Positions 23,444-34,610 of a stretch of 64,000 nucleotides of DNA are shown here, one piece after another (the stretch's first letter is position 1; every line of letters starts with the position of its first letter). The translations under genes and the position numbers were made by a program. Origin of the DNA: Bidens hawaiensis (Eukaryota; Streptophyta; Magnoliopsida; Asterales; Asteraceae); the NCBI GenBank assembly GCA_021521415.1, contig JAIQDT010005793.1, positions 62,001-126,000 of the forward strand, read 5' to 3'. Below the pieces are notes generated by a model. That model had not been told where the DNA came from. It was given only the letters and a program-made list of their open reading frames with translations, and searched no databases.

Positions 23444-25764
23444 TGTAACACCCCAACCCGGAACAGGCTAACGTGTTACTATTACAGATATCAAATCAAC
23501 GCCACAATCCAAAATACAACAAAAATTAACGCAACCTACGTCATATTATTAAACAAAATGAATTAACTTTTAGAAGCTTGAACTTCATTTTTATCTCTCA
23601 TCACTAAATTCCCCGAATCCCGGATTACCTGAAAACAAAATAAGAAAAACAAAACAAGAAAACACGGCTGAGCCAAAAATTGCCCAGTAACGGAAAAAAC
23701 AATAGTATAGGTAAGGACAGACGTAAGAGAATAAATATACGAACTTCAATTCAAACTCGAAACCAACCCTTTTTACCGAAACATATACTTAATAAAATTC
23801 GGATGTATGATCCGACACTTGGCCAGAACATGGTCAAACGCATACGGAAATATATCAGAACTATAACAAAAACACCCAGAGCCAGAAACATATAACTTGT
23901 AACATATAATGTGTGACGTGTAACATATAACGTGTAACATTTAACTGAACTATAATTAAATGCGAAACATAATCCGATACACGATCGGGACGTAATCTGA
24001 ATATACTCAAATTTAATCAAATGCATATACACATATCAAAACGGACCAGAAATATAGCGAAACAAAATATAATTACTAAAATACACGACGATGATGTTAA
24101 AATAAATAGGTCGTGTAATACGGAAGCACCCAGAGCCTAAACAGAGGGGTACACAGCTAGCTAGTCCATGCACCAAGTAGACGGTGTGGGTGGCGTGCAC
24201 ACATTGTTCCATCTCAAACAGAAGTCTGGAGTCAGGAGTCAGGAGTCAGAAGTCGGAGCTAAGATCGATCTATACGCCTCTAAGTGGCCAAGGTACTACA
24301 TGAGTACTTTCAGAGACGCCGTGAACTTTGATTACGCACTGTCACGATAAGTGCCATGTCAGGAGTCAGGAGTCAGGAGTCGGAGCTAAGATCGATCTAT
24401 ACGCCTCTAAGTGGCCAAGGTACTACATGAGTACTTTCAGAGACGCCGTGAACTTTGATTACGCACTGTCACGATAAGTGCCATGTCGTTGACGCCCCAA
24501 CGACAAGTCAGAAATGCTCGGGTAACAGAGTACTGAACTAAAGTCGTATAACTAAAATATATTATATAAAATAACTGAACTCAAAATATAACCGACGTGT
24601 AACGAAAATCCGTACTACAAAGTAACGGAATAGAGTCAATACTAAAAGTGAACAAAAACAGAAACCGTACTACAAAGTAACAAAATAAAATTTATACTAT
24701 GAGTAACAGAAACCAGAATCCGTACCTTACACATAGCAAACAAATCAAATTGTCTTCAACCAAACTGAAAATCTACATTTTTATTTATGGTTCGAATTAG
24801 ATTTATAGAACTTTAATGTGTTTACTTATTGCTTTTCCGGCGACAAAAGCTTTTAATATTTTTATACGATACAACGAGTTATCGCTCTCCATAAATCATA
24901 CCAAGTTTTCTTTTTCTCCTGTTAAATAGTCTCTTGAATGAATACTTAATAAAATAGTTTCACTCTTCAATAACAAAGCATATTATATTATAAGTTATGA
25001 AAACTACAATCAATATACGTACTGACTTATCAGCCAACTTAGATATTAATATCCTTCATATTCAAAACTTAGTATTATTTTTATGTTAAAAGTGTTCTTG
25101 GGGTATGATTTCATGGTGTAAACAAGAAAGTAGTAGTAGTTCATGGATATAGTAGTTAACCTACGTATTGTGTCGATCACAAGTCTTAAGACAAACAAAC
25201 AAACAGAAAACAAACATAATTCTTGATGTATTGAAATTATTAGCATGTTCTTCACATCTCAATTTTAGATTAAATGATAACTTTGTCGCCGGAATCGATC
25301 AATATCCTAGAACTTATAATCCAAAACTATAAATAAAAGACCAAATTCAATCACCTCCATATGTAGTCAAACATGAGCAAATCAAGGAGGCAACAGCGTG
25401 GTAACCCGGGAACGCCACAGGCTTCGGTGATCACCAAAACGAATCAACATACATCCAAATTAAATTTCATGGAAGATGAATTTGAGGGAACAAACCGAAC
25501 TTAAGTACTTGGTTCATGAATCGAACAGACCTGGAAAGCAAATCTGTGTCCGAGGGGTGGCGGCTCCGGTGTCGTTTCTAGCTATTTACATGGGTGGTAG
25601 TTAAAAACGGGAGGATGTGATTTGATAGAGTTTGAGGGTGCTTAAAAAGAAACGAATCGATCATCTCAGATATATCCGAAAGTTTGAATTTGAAGAAGCC
25701 AACTTGATGATAAATGGAAATTTAAAATAATGCACATGTGGTTAGTCTTGAGTTTGAACCCATC

Positions 25765-25804
<40 letters not shown>

Positions 25805-25946
25805 GAGGTTGTGATGATGATGATCAATTTCTTTCTTCCTGTATATGTTCGGCTGGATGGTAATGTCTTAGTATTATTATTTATTATTATTATTATCATA
25901 TATATATATATATTTATTATCCAATATCAAAGTTCGGGTTATTATA
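23444..25946 (-). repeat. 5' LTR of gag-only gypsy element
   Basis: The LTR is 2,503 bp and matches 19252-21755 apart from scattered substitutions, one extra gtcagga unit and a shorter TA tract. The same internal 127-bp duplication and (ATT)n tract are present. Confidence 0.9.
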
Positions 25947-26188
25947 CTAGCAATCAGTAATAAAAAATTCAACTATGATAATTAATATTAATCTTGCATT
26001 ATTAATTTTTATAAGTAAAGTTGCATGAATATAACAATTTATATGCAAATATTTATAAGCTTAAAACTCACTTTACCAACAGCATAGAAACCAAACAGCC
26101 CGGTTTCTTTATAGTGACTGTTCACAGCCATCACACTCTCAGCAATTTCATCTATCCCGACAATCCGAGCCAGCTGTGAACTGAGAGT

Positions 26189-26243
<55 letters not shown>

Positions 26244-26246
<3 letters not shown>

Positions 26247-26740
26247 TAGGTTCATGTGATAACTATTTTGAAATTGAGAACTTTGAGAACCATTTTTGAC
26301 CACAAAAAAACTCTTTTAAAAAAATATAAAACTAAAAAAAACGCGAAAATAAAAAAGTAAAAAAATCAAAAAAATTATTTTTTATCCCGGTTTCATAAAA
26401 ATATATCGGTTTAGCAAAATTATACACATATGTATAATACTTATTTTTTAAATTTTATACATGTTATTCTTAATATACATATGTACAATTAAGATTAATG
26501 AATGTACATGTGTACATTATGTAAATCGAGATTAAATACAAATATACATATGTGTATAACTAGATGTTTTTTTTATGAGACCGGGATGAAAAATAAAAAT
26601 TTTTGCGTTTTTACTTTTTTAAAATTTTCGTTTTTTCTTCGTTTTAAAATTTTTTTTTAAATATTTTTAAGAGGTTTTCTTGTGGCTAAAAATGGTTCTC
26701 AAAGTTCTCAATTTCAAAAAGTTCTCTTAGGATCTCACCC
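26244..26740. mobile_element. AT-flanked MITE in copy B intron 4, inverted
   Basis: The left end gattaggttcatgtgataac and the right end gttctcttaggatctcaccc are the inverse of the right and left ends of the element at 13671-14176. TA repeats flank both sides. It lies in the same intron (between exons 5 and 4) of the second MPP-beta copy. Confidence 0.65.
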
Positions 26741-27677
26741 TATATATATATATATATATATAGTTACAAAAAAATATATTTTTCCAATATATAATAGAAT
26801 TAAAGAAAATGGTACCAACCCGATACGTTTGCCAACATCTGTAACTTTGTTCCATGATCCAAGCATAGTTCGTATGACCAACAAAGCGATAGAATCAGGA
26901 TCCGTCCACGATGCTCCTTTAAACACAACACCAAAATGAGCAAAATCCATGTCATCGTCCCTCTTACGAATCTGATTATATTCACAGTTTCAGTTACTTG
27001 CATAATGTAAAAACCTCAAGCCATAAAAAAATGTAACACCACCTCAGAACCAGTGAACATTGCAGGCTCGGTTTCCACCAACTGCAACGTGGTTACAGGA
27101 TTAGTCGATAAATTTGTGAACATATTATTCACTTGCTTTACAATGTCATCATGGTTAAACGCCCCCGAAGCATAAATTACCTGTAACAAATCATATTCAT
27201 AATATAAACTTTAAAGATGGCATAATAAAAATGTTATTGGTGAAACTAACCATTCTGTGGGGTGTATAGTGAGTTGAAAGGTAATCTTGAAGAGCATTCT
27301 TTGTCATATCCATGATGTTTTTAGGAGGTCCAAGAACAGTCCGACCGAGGGGACTGTGTTGGAATGCAGAAAAGCAAGCGGTAGAAAATTACTTCATTTG
27401 GCTGTGCCATCACCTGAAACCGGCATTGCACGTAGAGACATATAAAAACCGTTGAAACTGTCTTAACCGCCCAAACCGAGCTAAATCAGCCAGTTTGGTA
27501 CGGTTAGAGTGTACCCTTTCGGTTTACAGTTTGGAAAACCAAGTAAAACGAACAGCCGAAATATTAAAAAGTATATAATTTTTTTAATCTATATAATTTA
27601 ATAAACATAAAAAATTTTACACGTGTCGAAATCTAACAATTAATATACGTACACGTGTTTTTAAATAAAACGCATAT

Positions 27678-27752
27678 CAATCAATCAATCAATCATACCC
27701 AGTAAAATCCCACCGACAGCAGAGCTATAGGTAGGGTCTGCGTTTTAATATA
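27678..27752 (-). mobile_element. Minimal 75-bp RTE LINE 3' end
   Basis: On the minus strand it reads the same 3' UTR as the LINE at 6047-6801 (gctgtcggtgggattttact) and ends in a GATT repeat. A 12-bp duplication, taaaacgcatat, flanks it at 27666-27677 and 27753-27764. It is an extreme 5' truncation in intron 1 of MPP-beta copy B. Confidence 0.8.
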
Positions 27753-28690
27753 TAAAACGCATATATATTATTAATTTAACCGATTTCGTGCTGCTAAAAA
27801 AATTTCATTGTTTTTACGCAAACTCTTTAATACTCGAAAGGTAAAATGTTTTAGTTTTTTTTAAACCTGTCATTTTACTAAACTTTCGAAAATCTAACGG
27901 TTCGGTTTACTAGTAAACCAAACATCCAAAATATTAAAAAAAATAAATAACTTTTAGTTATATAAATAAAAATCAGCCCGAACCGCCAAAAGCAAACCGT
28001 TTTGGCCGGTCCAGCCGACCCAACCAACCCGACTGATTCAGTTAAGTTTTTCAAAAAAAAAAAAAAAAACGTATCGGTTCGGCCCAAAAACCTCGAACAA
28101 CTCCGTAAGAATCTCGTTACGCTCATCTTTAACCGCGTCTTCATCAAACGTCGAGTTCTGCAGCATATCCAACATAACATCAACCACATTACACACATCT
28201 TCAGCCATCACTTTAGCAACATAAACTGTATGTTCTCTAGAAGTATACCCACATAACTCACCTCCCATATTCTCAACTTCCTCAATAATATCACTACTAG
28301 ACCGCTTCGACGTGCCTCGAAACACCATATGTTCGACGAAGTGAGCGACACCGTTAGTCTCTTCGGTTTCAAACCGTGAGCCGGTGTCGACCCACACGCA
28401 GACGGTGGCGGTGTGGGAGAGGTTGTTGGACTCCGTGGCGACACGGAGGCGGTTAGGGAGAGTGGTGACACGTGTCGTGGACTGTACTGAAAAATACCGG
28501 TACTGAAAATGAGTAAAACTGTGTTTAGAATATTGTGTTGACTTTTTGGTTTGGTAGTGGTCGGTACTGGTACTGTTGAAAATAGTGGAAATGATGAAAG
28601 TGAATGGTACGGATACCGAGAACATGAAAAAATGAATACTGGTACCGATAGAGCTCGGTGAGAGCGCGTAAAAAGGTGGCGCGTGGCCAT

Positions 28691-29418
28691 GGGTGTGGTT
28701 CAGATTAGAAGTGAGATCGAAAGGTTAATATAGGGACAAAGATTGCCGTCCGGGTGGTTGTCTCGTTCCTTTGCCGTCCATGGCCAGCTTCGGTTGTCAA
28801 ATAATCGGTCGGGTTAGCTAAGCCGAGATCTCGAAGAAACGAATAAGAAAATGAAGCAAGCGGGATGGGGATTCGGGTTTAATATTCATTAGAGGACGGG
28901 AACACCATCCCGGGTGTCCGAGTACAAAAGTAAAGAAAGGGGGGAGCGGGTACCGATATACACCAGCACCACTCTGTTCACCGTAAAAAATAATGTCGTC
29001 TACTAAAGGGTTTGTGGCATAACGATATCATTATGATGAGATTGAGTATATGATTGGTGTAAAAAATTGCGGGTATGTGATAGGTGCAGACATAGATGAT
29101 ACCCGATCTAATTACCAGAAATGTAAAAATATACGAATATGATTACCCGAACCATATTCGCATATATATTATTTTTTCTTTATTTATATATAAATGGTAA
29201 GGTGGATCACCTACTATTCTCTTTGGTAATTAAATAATCTCCCAGTTCACTAATTTTTAGCTTCATATGCATATTAAACTATAGTTAAAAATACATTAGA
29301 GAATTCTAACAACTAATTTTAACAAACTAACCAGTATACTCGATCCCCAATGAGCATTAGTCCTAACCCGAAACTCAATTTTACAATCAGATACGAAACT
29401 TATATCATCAATACCCGT
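28691..29418. other. Upstream region of MPP-beta copy B
   Basis: This would hold the promoter of copy B on the minus strand. I saw no clear TATA box, no coding exon and no other feature. Confidence 0.4.
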
Positions 29419-30254
29419 TAGGGGTATTCTACGGGTTTGTTTTTCGGGTTTCAAAGTATTAATTTTAGACCCGAAACCCAACCCATATCTCTCACGGTTT
29501 TTCGGGATCGGGTTATTTGAGGTTGGGTTTTTTGGGTTGGGTTAATCTGGTTTCGAGTATCTAAGTGAACAATAAGAAATTAAAAAAAGAATATTAAAGA
29601 AAAGCTACAATGCGAAAACTAATATCATATTTATAAACAAATATCCTATTCGGGTCTTTCGGGTTGACCCGAAACCTAGAAATCAAACCCAAGAACTAGG
29701 GTTGTCACTTTTATTTGAACCCCGAAAAACCCGAACCCGAGAAAAGGTCAACCCGAACCGAAGTAATTCGGGTTGGTTATTGGGTTTGATTTATAGGTTT
29801 CGTGTCAACCAGAATAAACTATTTGTTTAAAAAACATAATATTATTATTAGACATGTACACTGTATACGGAACACTTTAAACATTCCACTTGTTTCTATA
29901 CTACCTATTATGGTTGATCGATTGTTTATTGTTTATATATCTTTTCTATGTATGACTAATAACAATGTAATAGAAGAAAATATGCTAGTTCACCAGGTTA
30001 TATTTATTTATTATTTTGTTATTTACGTAACGAGTAAAGAAAAATATGTTGCTTTAGTTTTCGTATAGTAGTTTTTCTTTACTTTTTTTTTACTTTCGTT
30101 TTCTTTGATACCTGAAACCCGATTAACTCAACCCCGAAAAAACCCGAAAAAACCGTGAGAGATTTGAGTTGGGTTTCGGGTCTAAAATAAAAACTTTGAA
30201 ACCCGAAGTACCTGACCCAAGAAACCCGAAAAACAAACCTGAAGAACACCACTA
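29419..30254. mobile_element. Foldback-like element with long inverted arms
   Basis: Arms of roughly 130 bp at about 29419-29550 and 30110-30254 are inverse copies of each other, sharing for example gggtttgtttttcgggtttc and cgaaacccaac. The tips read taggggtattct and, inverted, tagtggtgttct, which resemble hAT ends. No matching target duplication was found. The interior is rich in cgggtt and aacccg words and has no gene. Confidence 0.55.
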
Positions 30255-30469
30255 CCAAGAACCAATCCGAATTACTTCCATTCTGTTTTGAATTATCCTT
30301 TTCTCGGGTTTAAGTATTTCAAGTCGGTTTAGTTTGGGTTCGGATTTGGGGATGAACATGGTCACAAGTCTTACATATGTACACGTGTACCGGCTTATTT
30401 CGCCCGTGGTATTGCTATTACATTACAAAATCCGAACCCGGTTTATTAAATAAACCGCTCATATCACAT

Positions 30470-30807
30470 CCAATTAACAACACTCACCGTATCCAATTTC
30501 CCCAATTCAATTCACAATCATCATCATCCAATTCTCTCAAATCAACCTTCAATTCAAACACCAAATCAAAACCCACTTAACCCAATCAATCACCCATCCA
30601 ATCCCATCTTCTCTCAACCCAATAACCCAATTTTCACCATCCAATTCGAACTGTACCAAATTCTAGGGTTAGGGTTTGAAATTCGATTTTCTGATCCAAA
30701 CCCGGTATTTTCCGATCTGGGTTTTGATTATACTGTGATTTAATTTGGAATCTAGGGTTTTTTGGCGCGTGATTTTGGGATAAGGTGTTAATTCAGTTAG
30801 CGGTTTG
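30470..30807 (+). promoter_or_regulatory. Probable leader exon of the SANT-protein gene
   Basis: A CA/TC-rich stretch (30470-30660) followed by tctagggttagggtttg resembles a plant 5' UTR. A donor gtgagt lies at 30808, and a matching acceptor (cttcag, ending 32166) sits six bases before the ATG. A TATA-like tattaaataaa lies near 30444. The transcription start is not determined. Confidence 0.45.
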
Positions 30808-30830
30808 GTGAGTTTATTGGGTAATTACTT

Positions 30831-31795
30831 AATTATGATTTTGTATTGATTTTGGACCTTTTGGTGACGGGTTTATTGTTTTGAGCTTGAATTAGTATTT
30901 AGGGTTTGGTTTTAGTGTAAAGTTTTGATTTTTAGTTTTTTATATTAATTAGCTGATGAAACTTATGATTTTATTATTATTTTTACACGTAATTTAGTTA
31001 AAGTTGTTATAAATTTAGCTCAATTTTACATGTGATATTTTCATACTGCAGACATGCATGCAAACAGTTATATGTTATATAACAGCTGTACATTTGTTAC
31101 ATATTTGAATCGACATGTAATCGTTATCGTACTTACTAAAAATTGAAGTATCAATAGGTTACTGCCTGTGTAACATAGCAAGTACTGCATGGACTTAATT
31201 ATGATTTTTTATTGATTTAGTTGAAGGGTTTATTGTTTTAAGTACAAATTAGTATTTAGGGTTGATTTTAGTGGAAAGATGTGATTTTTATCTGTTTAGT
31301 TGAATTAGCTGCTGAGAATTATGATGTTTATTAATTTTAGATGTGATTTAGTTAAAATTGTAGTGAAGTTAGTGGATTTTTAATTTTTATATACTGTAGT
31401 GTAGCCATGCATGCACTTGAATTACATGCAAACAAGTATATGATGTGTACATTTGTACATCTGTTACGTATTTGAACCGACGTTGAATCGCGGTCGTATT
31501 TACTAGAATTTAAGTATCAGTAGGTTGCCCGATACAGACATATGTATATAACTATATACATAGCAACTACTGCATGAATATAATAATAATAATAATAGTT
31601 ATTATTATTATTACTACTACTACTATGTACTTGGTGGCGGCATGAACAGTAGTTTCATTGCTGGTTTTTCTTGTTTTTGTGTAATCGGTGGCTCTAACGC
31701 CTTGCTAGTATTCTAATAATAATTTGGTTGATCATTAAAAAAAATTTATTATTACTATTATTGTTAATAAATAAAATATGGTTATCGTTTAAAAA

Positions 31796-31850
<55 letters not shown>

Positions 31851-32055
31851 AATAACAGAACTTCTTCTGCCATACAATTACATACCTTTTCCTGCATAGT
31901 GGATTGAACTATAGTATTAATATTGGTGAAATATTTATTGTTTTAAGCACAAATCAACACTCAAGGTTTTATTTCAATGAAATTATATGGTTTATATCTG
32001 TTTACTCGAGTTAGCTGCTGAAAACCAGAAAATTTTATAGGATTTACCTATTGAG
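30831..32055. repeat. Diverged tandem copies filling a 5'-UTR intron
   Basis: Copies at about 30831-31196 and 31197-31578, plus a partial one at about 31909-32055, share ordered words: tttattgtttt, attagtatttagggtt, gcatgcaaac, gtacatttgt and agtatcaatagg/agtatcagtagg. An (ATT)n tract (31798-31850) lies in the gap before the third copy. Confidence 0.7.
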
Positions 32056-32172
32056 CTTCTTTAGAATTGAGAGTTGCCCGCTTGTGTTACGTGCGAAATT
32101 ACCATAAAAAGGTTTTAGTTTTATCTGCATTCTGTTGATTTTGATAGCCTTGTTTGCGTGCTTCAGGTTGTT

Positions 32173-33382
32173 ATGGGAACTAAACGACCTTTTGACGAGG
32201 ACCTCCAAGAGTTTATGAAACACCCGAAGCATCTTGATAACGGGAATAAGCCTGATTCGCTTGGAGAAGAGAAACCGTCGCTTGAACCATCTCAAAACGT
32301 TGTGATTGCAGGTTAGAATAAAATCGTAAAGCGTTACATGCGTATCTTCTAGTTATAAATATTAGTCAACAATATCTTTTATTATTATCAGTTGCATTAT
32401 TGTCATTATTATTTATTAACACATAGATGACGCGTATAGTTTTCGTTTTATAGGTGAAGGTGACGAAAAGGTGTTTGAAACAAGTGCTCCGTTACCCTTA
32501 GTGACCGGCATCACGGGCCATGAAGAAGCTTCTGCGCCTGGTCCTGGGCCCGGGCCCGGTCCCGCGTTTTGCCCAAATCTTTTCTCGGAGTTCTATGAAT
32601 TCAACTTGCCAAGACGACCACTAGTTCATTATGATGACACATATTCATCTTTATTAGATTCCGACCCAAGAAAAGAAGTTCCCGTTGGAGCCGAACATCA
32701 AGCTGACGTTCCCGAATACGATTCGGATTCAGCTAGAACCTACACTTCCAACGATGAACGAGAGAAAATCTTGATGGGTATTTGCGTCGTTTCAGACCAA
32801 GAGGGCGAAATCGTAATTCCACAAACGGATTGTGAATGTGCTGACAACGGTTCCGTTAGATGCGTGCAACAACACGTTAACGAAGCAAGGTTAAATCTAA
32901 AACAATCTTTAGGGCTCGAGACGTTTATTAATTTAGGATTTGATAAAATGGGCGAGGAAGTATCCGGGAACTGGACCGAAGAGGAAGAACAACATTTTCA
33001 AGATGTTATTTACTCGAATCCCGTTTCGCATGGTAAACGTTTCTGGGAGGTGCTTTCGGTTGAATTTCCGACGTGTACGAAAAAGGAACTCGTTAGTTAT
33101 TACTTTAACGTGTTTATTTACCGGAGACGAGCTGTTCAGAACCGGTCACATTTACTAGCAATCGACAGTGACGACGATGAATGGTGGGGAACCAAAAGAG
33201 GGTCTTTCGGGCCTGCAATAGAAGACGACGATGATCTTGTTGTAGTTGGACCTTTCGTTGACCATGAATATCATGATCATGATTCTTCATCCAAAGATGG
33301 TGATATTAAAGAAAACGAAGTAATGAATGCAAGTCGTCGAGTAATATACACAATGAGAAAGTTACAAGCGAAAACGGGCTAG
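32173..33382 (+). CDS. ELM2/SANT-family nuclear protein, C-terminus shifted
   Basis: Exons 32173-32311 and 32454-33382 join to 355 codons (start MGTKRPFDEDLQEFMKH). The N-terminal half is acidic with a Gly-Pro run (APGPGPGPGPA). A SANT/Myb-like region at about residues 215-275 reads GNWTEEEEQHF, GKRFWEVLSVEF and KKELVSYYFNVF, followed by basic YRRRAVQNR. An acidic tail follows (DSDDDEWW, EDDDDLVVV). I recall Arabidopsis At1g26580/At2g03470-type proteins with this arrangement. They are nuclear and presumed chromatin-associated, with no known catalytic activity. After the TAG at 33380-33382 a different frame reads on coherently (WDPPYLTMG, KGVDLLPTCSMIEEIFG) to a TGA at 33538-33540. This suggests a one-base deletion or a sequencing error removed about 55 residues. 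It is the only host gene on this strand here that otherwise looks intact. Confidence 0.75.
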
Positions 33383-33540
33383 AAAAGCCCGTATCAGAAA
33401 ACGTGTCGAGATCCGAATCGTATTTGCATTGGGACCCACCGTATTTGACAATGGGCTCGACGAAAGGCGTTGACCTGTTGCCGACGTGCAGCATGATTGA
33501 AGAAATCTTTGGGTCTTCGAAAACCAGTAAAGGTACTTGA
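33383..33540 (+). pseudogene. Out-of-frame 3' continuation of the SANT gene
   Basis: In the frame one base later than the annotated CDS the sequence runs from the SENGLEKPVSE stretch to KTSKGT and a TGA. The words LLPTCSMIEEIFG look like a conserved protein end and not random codons. No splice signals would join the two frames. Confidence 0.55.
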
Positions 33541-34610
33541 CGGTCAAAAGTCAACGGTCAACTGCACGACAACCCGGATTCCATTGTATTTTATTGTATA
33601 TTAATTTTGTGGTTTTGAGTTGTATTTTGTTGTTGTGTTCTGAGTTGCAGTTAGTATCTGTTATCAAGTTATGAACAAACCACTAATGTTAGATTGTACC
33701 TTGACAAAATTCGGGCCCGATCGTAAACATCGTGGACCCAGCCCGAAAATCTGGTTTGGTTTGGACGGGCCGGAGCCTGTTTTAATGTTTCTTGTATTAA
33801 TATATATAGCATGTCAAAACTAATGTAAATGTAGTGTTAATTGTTGTTAGGATCTTTTTTTAAAGAAGGTAGAAAATATGATACTTATTATGAAAATTTA
33901 TTATTTACAATTAATTGATGGTTAAATGAAATTTGGGTTTGGACTATTAAACAAGCTTAACATAAAGCTTGAGTTTGTTAACGGGCCGATTTTTAATAGT
34001 TTGTTCCGTTAGATTGTACCTTAACATAAAGCTTGACCGGAAATTAAAATAATTCGGACAGTAAGGTCAAAATAAAAGTACATGATCGGATCTTCACGCA
34101 ATGATTCAGGATGCTTCTTGTAAAACTTATTGATATAAACATCCTTCTTTTGGTAGGTAGATTCGCTCAACTTTCTTTCGGCCCGAGGGAAGACTGCAGA
34201 GTACATACTTGTCCATAGCTTTAACCAAACAGGTTTCGCCATGGCTAAACCGTTTACAAGTTATTGTAAGCAAGTCGCCTGTCGTGTAAACGGCATGATA
34301 TTACTTCTGCAGCAACAGTTTCAAGGTGTCTGGTCTCAACAAAAACATGAACATATCTCTCTCCAACCAACAACAAAATCAAATCATTCAAAATCATATA
34401 TCATCATATATTATATATTAATAAAATGTTGAATAAAACTGCCTTCAACATCATACAATAACAAGTTCAAAGTAACTAAACATATAGGCCAAACATTCCC
34501 AAAACAGCAGACCATTAAGAAATAAAAACACATACTAAAAAAACAAACATTTTAATAATAAAACTAAATCTGGCAGCAGCAGCATTAAGTAAACCATTAA
34601 CCATAAATTT
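33541..34610. other. Intergenic, 3' regions of two convergent genes
   Basis: It contains the 3' UTRs of the SANT gene (+) and NFXL1 (-). A near-palindrome at 34232-34251 (18 of 20 bases, centred on ccatgg) gives an ATG with the residues MAKP on both strands. A minus-strand open frame, 34242-34021, has plausible codon use (KLWTSMYSAVFPRAERK) but I do not recognise it. Confidence 0.45.

Larger units (their letters stand above)
19252..25946 (-). mobile_element. Gag-only Ty3/gypsy LTR retrotransposon
   Basis: Two nearly identical LTRs (19252-21755 and 23444-25946) enclose only 1.69 kb of internal DNA. The target duplication is CTAGC at 19247-19251 and 25947-25951. Reading on the minus strand there is a primer site resembling the initiator-Met tRNA type, then gag, then a purine tract; protease, RT, RNase H and integrase are absent. 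The unusually long LTRs, the zinc-knuckle gag and the start TGTAACACCCC (plus strand) recall chromovirus-like plant Ty3/gypsy families such as Tekay/Del, but this is remembered and not tested. I counted about eight substitutions between the LTRs, so insertion is recent. It must depend on another element for mobility. It lies in intron 5 of MPP-beta copy B. Confidence 0.9.
18582..28690 (-). pseudogene. Mitochondrial processing peptidase beta, copy B (broken)
   Basis: Exons are 28690-28092, 27413-27251, 27180-27043, 26971-26820, 26180-26072, 19220-19122, 19034-18981, 18893-18786 and 18659-18582. Exons 3, 4, 5, 6 and 8 have exactly the same lengths as in copy A (138, 152, 109, 99 and 108 nt), so the two genes are a tandem duplication. 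Exon 1 holds TTRVTTLPNRLRVATE and the zinc motif HFVEH, with its Glu 76 residues later. The start MATRHLFTRSHR is in a different frame from the rest of exon 1. Exon 2 is 163 nt instead of 165 and its frame is lost. Exon 7 lacks four codons, and the C-terminus stops early after RSRTCY. A 6.7 kb retrotransposon splits intron 5. The copy is not expected to give a working peptidase subunit. Confidence 0.85.
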
